From positions 1,612,001-1,676,000 of the forward strand of contig NZ_CADFDB010000001.1 in the NCBI RefSeq assembly GCF_902832845.1: a DNA stretch of 64,000 nt, given 5' to 3'. The DNA comes from Burkholderia metallica (GTDB lineage Bacteria; Pseudomonadota; Gammaproteobacteria; Burkholderiales; Burkholderiaceae). The notes below the pieces were generated by a model. The model was not told the origin of the DNA. It searched no databases and worked only from the letters and a program-made list of their open reading frames with translations. Both the position numbers and the translations under genes were made by a program. Shown piece after piece: positions 1 through 8,128 of the stretch. Position 1 is the first letter of the stretch, and each line of letters opens with the position of its first letter.

Positions 1-22
1 AATTTTTTTGCGCGATCTTTAT

Positions 23-57
23 GCCCGCCGCTGCAAAGGCCCGTCCGGCGGGGCTTT
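23..57 (+). terminator. Probable terminator of a gene left of the window
   Basis: GCCCGCCG at 23-30 pairs with CGGCGGGGC at 46-54, with one bulged G, and is followed by TTT. The shape matches intrinsic terminators of GC-rich betaproteobacteria. The gene it would serve lies outside the window, so the strand assignment is tentative. Confidence 0.4.
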
Positions 58-58
58 G

Positions 59-438
59 AGGCGGGTTCAGAAGACCCGCCCATGGGCATTTCCGGGCTGC
101 TCCGACCCTCGTCGGCAACAATCCCGCGGATTGCTTCCCGACATCGGTAAATCAGGGAAAAAACGGTAACAAGATATTCACGAATCGGTAAATCATTCGA
201 ATCTCGCCGATTTTAATTATCTCCGTGCACAATCTTTTTATTGTTTCTCTGCGAGTGATGAAAGCTCGATGACGCCCGATGCACATTTGTCGTCACGCGC
301 AAACTCGTGACGTCTGTTACATCTTCGCGGTCGGTGGGCGAGCGCCCGCGCCGCATCGCGGGGGCGATATCCCGTTTCCGGTCGGAACGAAAAAAATGGA
401 GGACGGCGCGGCGGCGTGCGCGATGCGCGGCGGACGGG
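59..438. other. Intergenic region with an A/T-rich core and direct repeats
   Basis: No credible gene is visible. Positions 140-300 are clearly richer in A and T than the flanking coding DNA, as expected for a promoter zone. The 11-mer TCGGTAAATCA occurs at 144-154 and again at 185-195, 41 bp apart on the same strand. The converging gene at 439 ends here, so a promoter in this stretch would have to serve something outside the window or an unannotated transcript. Confidence 0.5.
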
Positions 439-1020
439 TCAGCGCAGATCGCCGGCCAGCGACGCGGTCACGTCCGCGTCCACGCGCTGCGCGGGCATCG
501 TATACGCCGGGTGATCGCAGCCGATCGACAGCGCCGCCCCGCCCTTGAGCGCCGCGCGCATCGGCGCGGCGAGTTCGAAGCGCACGAAGTGCACGGCCGA
601 CGTCTTGTCGGCGTTGTCGCGTTCGAGATCCTCGTCGGCGATCGCATAGACGTTCGCGTGCCCGTCGACCTGCAGGTACACGCGATCCTCGATACCGATC
701 AGCCGCGCGAGCGCCGCGCGCCGTTCGATCTCGTGCTCGTACTCGATCTGCATCGTCGCCTTCAGGTTCGTGCCGTCGGGCACGAGCGGCAGATACGCTT
801 CCAGCTCCCCTTCGATGCCCGCCTCGTCGAAGATCTTCTCGATGTGCAGCATCTCCTGGATCTGATAGCGGATCGTCGTCTCGTCCTCGAACAGGAAGCG
901 CAGGTGGTTGCCGAGCGCCACCGCGCGACGGCGCTTGTACGCGACGAGCCGCGCGTGTTCGGCCTTGCGGATCTTCGCGTACGCTTCGAGCGTCAGCAGG
1001 GAGTCGCGGGTCAGCGCCAT
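439..1020 (-). CDS. DUF3501 family protein
   Basis: A 193-residue soluble protein of the DUF3501 family, whose biochemical role is not established. It opens MALTRDSLLTLEAYAKIR and carries a basic stretch and an acidic FLFEDETTIRYQI segment typical of the family. The start chosen at 1020 gives the family's usual N-terminus and lies 31 bp after the upstream oxidoreductase; the frame stays open further upstream but that part is antisense-like, overlapping the oxidoreductase in another frame. It is the last gene of a three-gene minus-strand operon behind rubrerythrin and an Fe-S oxidoreductase. DUF3501 genes are often found with that oxidoreductase, so a shared redox task is inferred. No signal peptide or membrane segment is seen. 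Confidence 0.82.
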   Translation of the reverse strand: MALTRDSLLTLEAYAKIRKAEHARLVAYKRRRAVALGNHLRFLFEDETTIRYQIQEMLHIEKIFDEAGIEGELEAYLPLVPDGTNLKATMQIEYEHEIERRAALARLIGIEDRVYLQVDGHANVYAIADEDLERDNADKTSAVHFVRFELAAPMRAALKGGAALSIGCDHPAYTMPAQRVDADVTASLAGDLR

Positions 1021-1051
1021 GGGAGATCCTCGTGGGTCGGCCGGCGGCGGC

Positions 1052-2389
1052 TCAGATGCCGTACGCGCGACGCAGCAGCGTGAGCGGATGGGCGAGCGGC
1101 GCGGACGGCAGCCCGTTGTCGTCGATGCCCTGCACGATGTGATGGCCGGCCAGCGCGCAATCCGACGACACGAAATCCGGCTGCGGCTCGGCCATCGCCT
1201 TGAACACGGGCCCGCCGATCCGCATCGCGTCCGCATGAAATTCCTTCTTCACGCCGAACGTGCCCGCATGCCCCGAGCAGCGCTCGACGACGTTCACGCG
1301 CGTATCGGGCACGAGCGACAGCGCGTCGGCCGTCTTGCGGCCGATGTTCTGCACGCGCGCGTGGCACGGCACGTGATACGACACGGTGCCGAGGCCCGTC
1401 TTGAAATCGGTCTTCAGCAGTCCGTCGCGATGCCGCGCGATCACGTATTCGAACGGGTCCCAGAATGCGTCGGCCACCGCGCGCACCGCGTCGTCGCCGG
1501 GAAACATCAGCGGCAGCTCGCTCTTGTACATCAGCACGCAGCTCGGGATCGCGCCGATCAGCGCATAGCCTTCGCGCGCATAGCGTTCGAGCACCGGCAG
1601 GTTCACGTCCTTCTTCGCGGCCACGCCGGCGAGGTTGCCCTGTTCGAGCAGCGGCATCCCGCAGCACGCTTCGCGCGCGACGAGCTCGTACGGGATGTCG
1701 TTGTGCGCGAGGATCGCGAGCAGGTCGTGGCCGATACCCGGCTCGTTGAAATTCACGTAGCACGTCGCGTAGATCGCGACCTTGCCGGGCGTGCGTTCGC
1801 CGTCGCGCACGGGCGGGCCGTCCGAGGGCTTCGCCGCGCGGCGGAACTTGCGCGGCGCGAATTCCGGCAGCCACGCGTGGCGATCGACGCCGAGCGTCGC
1901 TTCGAGCGCATGTCGCGCGGGCGGCGTACGGTTCACCGCGTTCACCGCCTGCGTGACGACCGGGATGCCGGCGAAGTGGCCGAGCGCGTCGGTGTTCGAC
2001 AGCACCTTGTCGCGCAGCGTCGCTTCGCCGCGCCGGTAGCGCGCGGCCTTGCCGCGCAGCATCAGGTGCGGGAAGTCGACGTTCCATGCGTGCGGCGGCA
2101 CGTACGGGCATTTCGTCATGTAGCAGAGGTCGCACAGGTAGCACTGGTCGACGACCTTGCCGAACGCTGCCTTCGGTACTTCCTCGATATCGCCCATCGG
2201 CGTGTCGTCGACCAGATCGAACAGCGTCGGAAACGCGCCGCACAGCGACACGCAGCGCCGGCATCCGGCGCAGATGTCGAACACGCGCGTCATTTCCGCA
2301 TCGATCGCGGCCTGGTCGTAGAACGCATCGGACTGCCAGTCGAGCGGATGCCGGGTCGGGGCTTCGAGACTGCCTTCCTTGTGGGGCAT
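1052..2389 (-). CDS. Heterodisulfide-reductase-like (CCG-domain) Fe-S oxidoreductase
   Basis: A 445-residue iron-sulfur protein related to GlpC and HdrD. Two N-terminal cysteine clusters are visible: C40, C43, C46, C50 (CAGCRRCVSLC) and C83, C86, C89, C94 (CYLCDLCYMTKCP), expected to bind two [4Fe-4S] clusters. Two cysteine-rich CCG-type modules follow, around ATCYVNFNEPG...ACCGMP and VSYHVPCHARVQNIG...CSGHAG. These proteins move electrons to or from thiol/disulfide or quinone partners. It lies between rubrerythrin and DUF3501 in one operon, so it may be the electron donor for a rubrerythrin that lacks its own rubredoxin domain; that is inference. No transmembrane segment is seen, so a cytoplasmic or peripheral location is likely. 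Confidence 0.88.
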   Translation of the reverse strand: MPHKEGSLEAPTRHPLDWQSDAFYDQAAIDAEMTRVFDICAGCRRCVSLCGAFPTLFDLVDDTPMGDIEEVPKAAFGKVVDQCYLCDLCYMTKCPYVPPHAWNVDFPHLMLRGKAARYRRGEATLRDKVLSNTDALGHFAGIPVVTQAVNAVNRTPPARHALEATLGVDRHAWLPEFAPRKFRRAAKPSDGPPVRDGERTPGKVAIYATCYVNFNEPGIGHDLLAILAHNDIPYELVAREACCGMPLLEQGNLAGVAAKKDVNLPVLERYAREGYALIGAIPSCVLMYKSELPLMFPGDDAVRAVADAFWDPFEYVIARHRDGLLKTDFKTGLGTVSYHVPCHARVQNIGRKTADALSLVPDTRVNVVERCSGHAGTFGVKKEFHADAMRIGGPVFKAMAEPQPDFVSSDCALAGHHIVQGIDDNGLPSAPLAHPLTLLRRAYGI

Positions 2390-2506
2390 GGAGCGCTCCA
2401 GCGTGGCGCATGCGCGCCGGCGCCGCCCGCACGACGCGGGCAGCGATGAACGAACGGCCGGCCGCTTGCCGGTCGCACGGCCCGCCGTGCGGCCCGCTGC
2501 GGCCCG

Positions 2507-2929
2507 TCAGTCGACGAGACTGTCCAGCGCTTTCGTATAGCGGTTCGCGTGGCTGCGTTCGGCCTTCGCGAGCGTCTCGAACCAGTTCGCGATTTCGTCG
2601 AAACCCTCGTCGCGCGCCGTCTTCGCCATGCCCGGATACATGTCGGTGTATTCGTGCGTTTCGCCGGCGATCGCCGCTTCGAGATTCAGCCGCGACGAAC
2701 CGAACGGCAAGCCCGTCGCCGGATCGCCGACGGTTTCCAGGTATTCGAGATGGCCGTGCGCATGGCCGGTTTCGCCTTCGGCGGTGGAGCGGAACAGCGC
2801 GGCGACGTCGTTCTGGCCTTCGACGTCGGCCTTCGAAGCGAAATACAGATAACGCCGGTTCGCCTGCGATTCGCCCGCGAATGCGGCCTTCAGGTTCTCT
2901 TCGGTTTTGCTGCCCTTGAGTTGAGCCAT
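2507..2929 (-). CDS. Rubrerythrin family protein without rubredoxin domain
   Basis: A 140-residue diiron ferritin-like protein. Ligand motifs visible are [38 protein letters not shown] and AERSHANRY, the two-by-two Glu/His pattern of the four-helix bundle. Classical rubrerythrins (about 190 residues) add a C-terminal CxxC rubredoxin domain; this protein ends right after the bundle and has no cysteines, so it must receive electrons from another protein. Family members reduce hydrogen peroxide in the cytoplasm. It is the first gene of the operon with the Fe-S oxidoreductase and DUF3501, and an OxyR-like operator lies about 130 bp upstream, in keeping with peroxide control. Confidence 0.9.
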   Translation of the reverse strand: MAQLKGSKTEENLKAAFAGESQANRRYLYFASKADVEGQNDVAALFRSTAEGETGHAHGHLEYLETVGDPATGLPFGSSRLNLEAAIAGETHEYTDMYPGMAKTARDEGFDEIANWFETLAKAERSHANRYTKALDSLVD

Positions 2930-3030
2930 TTGCGCCTCCGTTCGAGTCGGCGCGGCCGCGTGCGAAGCCGGGGCCGATTCAGAGATGTGGGGAACGATGC
3001 GTGTGTCGGGGCGCGCGCATCGTGCTCTTC

Positions 3031-3096
3031 AATCTAGGCGCTGGCGTTCGCATCCCCCAATAGGCTTTTTCAATCCGGGCGATAGTGCGGGGGGCT
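3031..3096 (-). promoter_or_regulatory. OxyR-like operator and promoter of the rubrerythrin operon
   Basis: On the plus strand the spacing is ATAG (3060-3063), N7, CAAT (3071-3074), N7, ATAG (3082-3085), N7, GGCT (3093-3096). The OxyR consensus is ATAG-N7-CTAT-N7-ATAG-N7-CTAT, so 12 of 16 specified bases match and three quarter-sites are good. On the minus strand a TAGATT -10 candidate (3036-3031) lies toward the rubrerythrin gene with a weak TTGGGG -35 (3060-3055) at the operator edge, the geometry of an OxyR-activated promoter. OxyR binding is inference; the spacing pattern is seen directly. Confidence 0.55.
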
Positions 3097-3162
3097 TCGG
3101 CTGCTGGGTGCCGGTTGCGGCTGCCGACTGCCGCTACGGTTGCCCGCTACGCGCGGAACGCG

Positions 3163-4428
3163 TCACGCATCCGTCGCCCTCCTGAGCAACAGTTCGCGTT
3201 CGCGCTCGTTGCGCGTGAGCTCCGCCGCACGGCGGAATTCGGCCTTGGCCTCGTCGGCGCGGCCCAGCTTCGCCAGCAGGTCGCCGCGCACGCTCGGCAG
3301 CCAGTGATAGCGCGCCAGCGCGGGATCGTCGCGCAGCACGTCGACGAGTTCGAGCGCCGCGGCCGGCCCGAACGCCATTCCGACGGCCACCGCGCGATTC
3401 AGCTCGACGACGGGCGACGGCGCGACCTCGGCGAGCGCGTCATACAACGCGACGATCTGCGCCCAGTCGGTATCCGACGCACGCCGTGCCCGCGCGTGAC
3501 AGGCAGCCAGCGCGGCCTGCAGCGCATACGGCCCGCGTACGCCGCCGAGCTTCGTCGCGCGTTCGAGCGCCGCGAGGCCGCGCCGGATCAGCAGCGGATC
3601 CCAGCGGCTGCGGTCCTGATCGAGCAGCAGCACGGGCCGGCCCTGCGCGTCGGTACGCGCATGCATGCGCGACGCCTGCAGTTCCATCAGCGCGACGAGC
3701 CCGAGCACCTCGCTCTCGTCCGGCGCGAGGCTGGCCAGCACACGGCCGAGCCGCAGCGCCTCGTCGCACAGCGCCGGGCGTGTCCAGTCGTCGCCGGAGG
3801 TCGCCGCATAGCCTTCGTTGAACACCAGATAGATCACTTCGAGCACCGACGCGAGCCGCGCGGGCCGCGCATCGGCAGCCGGCACCTCGAACGGCACGTG
3901 CGCCGCCGCGAGCGTGCGCTTGGCGCGCACGATCCGCTGCGCGATCGTCGGCTCGGGTGTCAGGAACGCGCGCGCGATCTCGCCCGTCGTCAGCCCGCCG
4001 AGCAGCCGCAGCGTCAGCGCGACGCGCGCATCGGTCGACAGCACCGGGTGGCACGACGTGAAGATCAGCCGCAGCAGATCGTCGCCGATGTCGTCGTTCG
4101 CATCGGCAATCGCGTCCGCGATGTCGGGGACGACATGCGCTTCGAGCGCGTCCATCTCGTGGCCGAGCTGGTCGCGCTTCGCTGCGTGAAGCGATTCCTG
4201 CCGGACCCGGTCGAGTGCGCGGCGCTTCACGGCCGTCATCAGCCACGCGGCCGGGTTGTCGGGCACGCCGTCGACCGGCCAATGCTCGAGCGCCGCGACG
4301 AGCGTGTCCTGCGCCAGTTCCTCGGCCACGCCGACGTCGCGCACCACGCGCGCGGCGCGCGCGATGATCTTGGGCGCCTCGATCCGCCAGACCGCTTCGA
4401 TCGCACGGTGAGTGGCCTCACGCGTCAC
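3163..4428 (-). CDS. ECF42-type RNA polymerase sigma factor with C-terminal extension
   Basis: A 421-residue extracytoplasmic-function sigma factor. Region 2 is visible in the first 90 residues (VGVAEELAQDTLVAALEHW, NPAAWLMTAVKRRALDRVRQ), and region 4 follows near residues 135-185 (ARVALTLRLLGGLTTGEIA, EPTIAQRIVRAKRTL). About 230 further residues form the helical, TPR-like extension that defines the ECF42 group. There is no anti-sigma factor nearby; in this group the extension is thought to control activity. The GTG start at 4428 overlaps the stop of the VOC gene (GTGA), showing translational coupling. The neighbouring VOC and DGPF proteins are the standard ECF42 companions, and a matching promoter motif lies upstream of the first DGPF gene. 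Confidence 0.88.
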   Translation of the reverse strand: MTREATHRAIEAVWRIEAPKIIARAARVVRDVGVAEELAQDTLVAALEHWPVDGVPDNPAAWLMTAVKRRALDRVRQESLHAAKRDQLGHEMDALEAHVVPDIADAIADANDDIGDDLLRLIFTSCHPVLSTDARVALTLRLLGGLTTGEIARAFLTPEPTIAQRIVRAKRTLAAAHVPFEVPAADARPARLASVLEVIYLVFNEGYAATSGDDWTRPALCDEALRLGRVLASLAPDESEVLGLVALMELQASRMHARTDAQGRPVLLLDQDRSRWDPLLIRRGLAALERATKLGGVRGPYALQAALAACHARARRASDTDWAQIVALYDALAEVAPSPVVELNRAVAVGMAFGPAAALELVDVLRDDPALARYHWLPSVRGDLLAKLGRADEAKAEFRRAAELTRNERERELLLRRATDA

Positions 4429-4841
4429 GGCGCGGGCCCCTCGGCGGCCGCATCCAGCGGCATGGCCATCAGCTCCCATGCATGGCCGTCCGGATCGTCG
4501 AACCCGTGGCCGTACATGTTCGGGTATTCGCGCGGCGGCTGCGGCGCCGACCCGCCGGCCGCCAGCGCCTTCGCGACGATCGCGTCGACCTCGGCGCGGC
4601 TTTCGCACGACAGGCACGACAGCGCCTGCACCTGCGTCGCCGGATCGACGATGGTCTTGCCGGTGAAGGTCTGGAAAAACGGCCGCACGAGCAACATCGC
4701 GAAAATCGTGTCGCCGATCTTGATGCAGGCGGCCTGGTCGTTGGTGTAGGCCGGCACGACTTCGAAGCCGAGCGCCTGGTAGAACGCCTTCGAGCGCGGC
4801 AGGTCGGCCACGGGCAGGTTGATGAAGACCATCTTGTGCAT
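4425..4841 (-). CDS. VOC family protein (glyoxalase/bleomycin-resistance fold)
   Basis: A 138-residue vicinal-oxygen-chelate fold protein. It opens MHKMVFINLPVADLPRSKAF and later shows YGHGFDDPDGHAWELMAM, the usual metal-site half of the fold. Proteins of this type include glyoxalases, dioxygenases and antibiotic-binding proteins; the substrate cannot be read from sequence. The start at 4841 is preceded by an AGGGAG ribosome site. It lies between the DGPF protein and the sigma factor and overlaps the latter by 4 bp, so it belongs to the sigma-factor operon. Confidence 0.85.
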   Translation of the reverse strand: MHKMVFINLPVADLPRSKAFYQALGFEVVPAYTNDQAACIKIGDTIFAMLLVRPFFQTFTGKTIVDPATQVQALSCLSCESRAEVDAIVAKALAAGGSAPQPPREYPNMYGHGFDDPDGHAWELMAMPLDAAAEGPAP

Positions 4842-4879
4842 GACGGGTGCTCCCTGTGAAACCGGATTCGGGTGGGGAT

Positions 4880-5299
4880 TCAGGCGCCGGTACGGCCGAC
4901 GTGAAGCTCGCGGAACCGCTCGACTGCATCGCTCGGCGTGAGGTCGTCGAGCTCGAACAGCGGCCGCACCTCGATCTCGCAATCCATCTCGGCGCCGAAC
5001 GGCGCGGGGAACCGGCGCGTCCATTCGAGCGCTTCGTCGCGCGAACGCACCTGGATCAGCGTATAGCCGGCGATCAGTTCCTTCGTTTCGGCGAACGGGC
5101 CGTCGATCACCGTGCCCTTGCCGCCCGTGTAACGCACGCGCCAGCCGCGCGCGCTCGGCCGCAGCCCGTTCGCGTCGAGCAGCACGCCGGCTTTGGCCAG
5201 TTCCTCGTGATAGACGGTCATGGCCTCGACCAGCCGGTTGTCCGGCAACGCGTCGGACTCGCTGACGGCGTTCGCCCGGATCATGATCATGAATCGCAT
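4880..5299 (-). CDS. DGPF-domain (YciI-like) protein 1
   Basis: A 139-residue YciI-related protein. The diagnostic stretch DGPFAETKELIAGYTLI lies near residues 65-82, followed by RSRDEALEWTRRFP. DGPF proteins are small ferredoxin-fold proteins of unknown reaction that occur almost always with ECF42 sigma factors. It starts at 5299 with a GGAG-type site and heads the operon DGPF-VOC-sigma. Upstream, TGTCGA and CGTC 17 bp apart match the promoter pattern reported for ECF42 sigma factors. Confidence 0.86.
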   Translation of the reverse strand: MRFMIMIRANAVSESDALPDNRLVEAMTVYHEELAKAGVLLDANGLRPSARGWRVRYTGGKGTVIDGPFAETKELIAGYTLIQVRSRDEALEWTRRFPAPFGAEMDCEIEVRPLFELDDLTPSDAVERFRELHVGRTGA

Positions 5300-5357
5300 C
5301 GTTTGCTCCTTGTCGTCGATGGAAGGCGGCGCCCGTTCATCGGCGCCCTATCCGGAC

Positions 5358-5384
5358 GACGGCCGGAAGATGGCCCAATCGACA
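5358..5384 (-). promoter_or_regulatory. Candidate ECF42-dependent promoter
   Basis: Reading the minus strand, TGTCGA (5384-5379) is followed by exactly 17 bp and then CGTC (5361-5358). From general knowledge, ECF42 sigma factors recognise a TGTCGA -35 and a CG(A/T)C -10. The motif lies 59-85 bp upstream of the first DGPF start, suiting self-activation of the sigma operon. Base match seen; function inferred. Confidence 0.5.
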
Positions 5385-5424
5385 CATTCAGCGACAAATC
5401 AGGGTAAATACCGAGTCGCGGCAT

Positions 5425-5778
5425 TCACAGGAAGCACGGGCCGACCGCGCGGACCTCGACCGTGCACCACTGCGCGGCCGGGCACTGGCGCGCGATCTCG
5501 ATCGCCTCCTCGCGCGTGTCGACGTCGACGAGAAAGAAACCGCCGACCATCTCCTTCGCTTCCGCGAACGGGCCGTCGAGCAGGCGCGTCTCGCCGTCGC
5601 GCACCTGCACGCGCGTGCCGCGCTCCGAGCGCTCCAGCGACTCGACGCCGCGCAGCACGCCGCGCGCCTTCAGCGACTCGGCGAAATCGACCATCCGCGC
5701 ATACAGCGCCTGACCTTCGTCGAGCGTGCGCCCGGCGCGCTGGTCGGTCGGCTCGACAATCAACAGCATGTAAGACAT
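5425..5778 (-). CDS. DGPF-domain (YciI-like) protein 2
   Basis: A second DGPF protein, 117 residues, with LLDGPFAEAKEMVGGFFLVD in its middle and TREEAIEIARQCP after it. It is a clear paralogue of the DGPF protein encoded just downstream, separated by 125 bp that hold a candidate ECF42 promoter. The start at 5778 has a good CAGGAG site (cacaggagaactcc before ATG). Its 5' side faces the divergently transcribed nuclease gene across about 200 bp. Reaction unknown; a stress-linked role with the sigma factor is inferred from context. Confidence 0.85.
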   Translation of the reverse strand: MSYMLLIVEPTDQRAGRTLDEGQALYARMVDFAESLKARGVLRGVESLERSERGTRVQVRDGETRLLDGPFAEAKEMVGGFFLVDVDTREEAIEIARQCPAAQWCTVEVRAVGPCFL

Positions 5779-5981
5779 GGAGTTCTCCTGTGGGATCGGG
5801 GCGCGGCAGTTCTCGCCGCGCGATCGGGATGCGTCGACCGATGCCGAAGCGTAGCAGCCGCCGCACGGCCTGCATCGTCGGCCGATCGGCACTGGCCGGA
5901 TGGCCATTTCGGCCGCTTCCCGGCATTTTGCCGTCAAGATGCGCTCCCGAACCGTCGGATTGTCTTCCACTGGACCGCCCC

Positions 5982-7844
5982 ATGTCACGCCTGCTTCTGC
6001 CGCTCGCCGCACCGTTCATTGCCCTCTCCGTCCTCGCCGCCCTCATCGCCCGGCCGGCCGCGGCCATGCCGCCGGTCAGCGCCGGCTGCGGCGGCGCAAC
6101 CACGCCGATTGCCGACCTGCGCAGCGCCGCCGGCCCGTCGCCGCTGGCCGGGCAAACGACGTCGATCGAAGCGGTGGTCACCGCCGCGTTCGACGGCGCC
6201 GACGGCCTCGGCGGCTTCTTCGTCCAGCAGGCCGACGCGCAGCGACGGCATCGGCCGGGCGTTCCGGAAGGCGTGTTCGTGTACGCGCCGAACGCGCGCG
6301 CAAAGGCCGGCGATCTCGTGCATCTGACGGGCCGCGTCGACGAGCGATACGGCCGGACGCAATTCACGCTGTCGGGCGGTGTGACCGTCTGCGCACGCGG
6401 GCAGACGGTCACGCCGGCAACGCTCACGCTGCCGGTCGCCGCGCACGCCGTGCTGGCCGCCCACGAGGCGATGCGCGTGCGCCTGCCGCAAACGCTGACG
6501 GTCAGCGATACCCACGACCTCGGCCGCTACGGTAGCGTCGTCCTGAGCAACGGCCGGCTGCGCATCCCGACCCAGGTCGCAGCGCCGGCCGAGGCCGCCG
6601 CGCTCGCGGCAGCCAACGCACGCAACCGCATCGTGCTCGACGACGGCTCGAACCGCCGCGATCCCGCGACCGTGCGCTATCCGCCGCCCGCGCTGAGCGC
6701 CGCCAACACGCTGCGCGCGGGCTATACGGTGCGCGGCGTCGAAGGCGTGCTCGAACTGCGCTACGGCGCGTGGCGGCTGCAACCGGTTGCCGGCGCGGCG
6801 CCGGTGTTCGATGCCGCCGCGAACCCGCGTACCGGTGCGCCGGCCCGGCATCCCGACGCCGACCTCCGTGTCGCGTCGTTCAACGTATTCAACTATTTCA
6901 ACGGCGACGGGCATGGCGGCGGATTCGACGCCCCGGCCAACCGCGGCGCGAAAACGCCCGCCGTGTTCGCCCGGCAGGAGGCGAAGATCGTCGCGGCGTT
7001 GCACGCGCTGCGTGCCGACGTGATCGGGCTGATGGAAATCGCGAACAACGGCCACGGCGAGACCAGCGCCGTGCGGCGTCTCGCCGCGCAGCTCGGCGAC
7101 GGCTGGCGCGCGGTCGATCCCGGCACCGCGCGGCTCGGCCGCGATGCGATCGCGGTCGCGCTGCTTTACGACAGCCGCACGGTCGAGCCGGCCGGGCGCG
7201 CGGCGAGCCTCGCGCTCGGCGGCCGGCACCGCCCGCCGCTCGCGCAGACATTCCGGCGCATCGGCGGCACGCGCACCTTCACGGTCGCGGTCAATCACCT
7301 GAAATCGAAGAACTGCCCGAACGCGACCGGCGCCGATCGCGACCAGTCGGACGGCCAGGGTTGCTGGAACGCGGCGCGCACACGCGCCGCCACGCGGGTG
7401 GCCGACTGGCTCGCCACGTCGCCGACAGGCGTCGCCGCCGATGGCGTGCTGCTGATCGGCGACCTGAACAGCTACGCGAAGGAAGATCCGGTCCGCGCGC
7501 TCGAATCGCGCGGCTACACGAACCTGGTGCCCCGCTTCGTCGGCGATGCTGCGTACAGCTACGTATATCGCGGCGAAGCGGGCAGCCTCGACCACGCACT
7601 CGCCACGCCGTCGCTCGCCGCACGCGTGAAGGCCGCCCACGTCTGGCACATCAATGCCGACGAGCCGGTCGCGCTGCAACCGGTGCCCGATTACAAAACA
7701 GCCGCGCAACGGGCGTCTTATTACGCACCCGACCCGTACCGCTCGTCGGATCACGATCCCGTCGTGATCGACGTCGCGCTTGGCGATGCCGGCACGTTGG
7801 CCGTCCCGGGCACGAACCCTGCTCCTCGAACAGGGGTGGACTAG
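5982..7844 (+). CDS. Secreted ExeM/NucH-type endonuclease/exonuclease/phosphatase
   Basis: A 620-residue exported protein. Residues 1-27 form a signal peptide (MSRLLLPLAAPFIALSVLAA, then ARPAAA). An OB-like region follows at about 30-250 (GQTTSIEAVVTAAFDG, GLGGFFVQQAD), and the endonuclease/exonuclease/phosphatase domain runs from about residue 295 (LRVASFNVFNYFNGDG). Its catalytic landmarks are present: GLMEIANNG, AVNHLKSKNC, LLIGDLNSYAKEDP and the C-terminal YRSSDHDPVVID. ExeM and NucH enzymes degrade extracellular DNA, freeing nucleotides or loosening biofilm. The start at 5982 was chosen because it gives a complete signal peptide. It stands alone, divergent from the DGPF genes. Confidence 0.88.
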   Translation: MSRLLLPLAAPFIALSVLAALIARPAAAMPPVSAGCGGATTPIADLRSAAGPSPLAGQTTSIEAVVTAAFDGADGLGGFFVQQADAQRRHRPGVPEGVFVYAPNARAKAGDLVHLTGRVDERYGRTQFTLSGGVTVCARGQTVTPATLTLPVAAHAVLAAHEAMRVRLPQTLTVSDTHDLGRYGSVVLSNGRLRIPTQVAAPAEAAALAAANARNRIVLDDGSNRRDPATVRYPPPALSAANTLRAGYTVRGVEGVLELRYGAWRLQPVAGAAPVFDAAANPRTGAPARHPDADLRVASFNVFNYFNGDGHGGGFDAPANRGAKTPAVFARQEAKIVAALHALRADVIGLMEIANNGHGETSAVRRLAAQLGDGWRAVDPGTARLGRDAIAVALLYDSRTVEPAGRAASLALGGRHRPPLAQTFRRIGGTRTFTVAVNHLKSKNCPNATGADRDQSDGQGCWNAARTRAATRVADWLATSPTGVAADGVLLIGDLNSYAKEDPVRALESRGYTNLVPRFVGDAAYSYVYRGEAGSLDHALATPSLAARVKAAHVWHINADEPVALQPVPDYKTAAQRASYYAPDPYRSSDHDPVVIDVALGDAGTLAVPGTNPAPRTGVD

Positions 7845-7985
7845 TGCAATTGCATCAGCACACGACCTGCAACGGCACTATTTACCTGGCGACCCCGGCG
7901 CCCCATATTTACCGTGCCTTCACCGCGTAGCACTGCCCGATACGCCGCTTCGCCGCGAATGCGAATTTTTTTCAACCGCCGCGCC

Positions 7986-8005
7986 GCCCCGTGTGGCGGG
8001 GCTTT
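7986..8005 (+). terminator. Possible terminator downstream of the nuclease gene
   Basis: GCCCCG (7986-7991) and CGGGGC (7997-8002) form a 6-bp perfect stem with a 5-nt loop, followed by TTT. It lies 142 bp after the nuclease stop. The stem is short, so it may be weak. Confidence 0.4.
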
Positions 8006-8128
8006 GCGGCAATCCTGCCGACGAATTGAAAATTTGTCTCGAAACTCAATCGGGCCAAATGAATCACACTGGTTGCTGGGATTCGTCTTATCTTCAAATT
8101 AGCCTTGAATCGAAGGAGGATAAACACC

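Noticed and set aside
908-4749. Two long plus-strand frames opposite the Fe-S oxidoreductase and the sigma factor
   Set aside because: No recognisable domain, biased composition, and convincing genes on the other strand.
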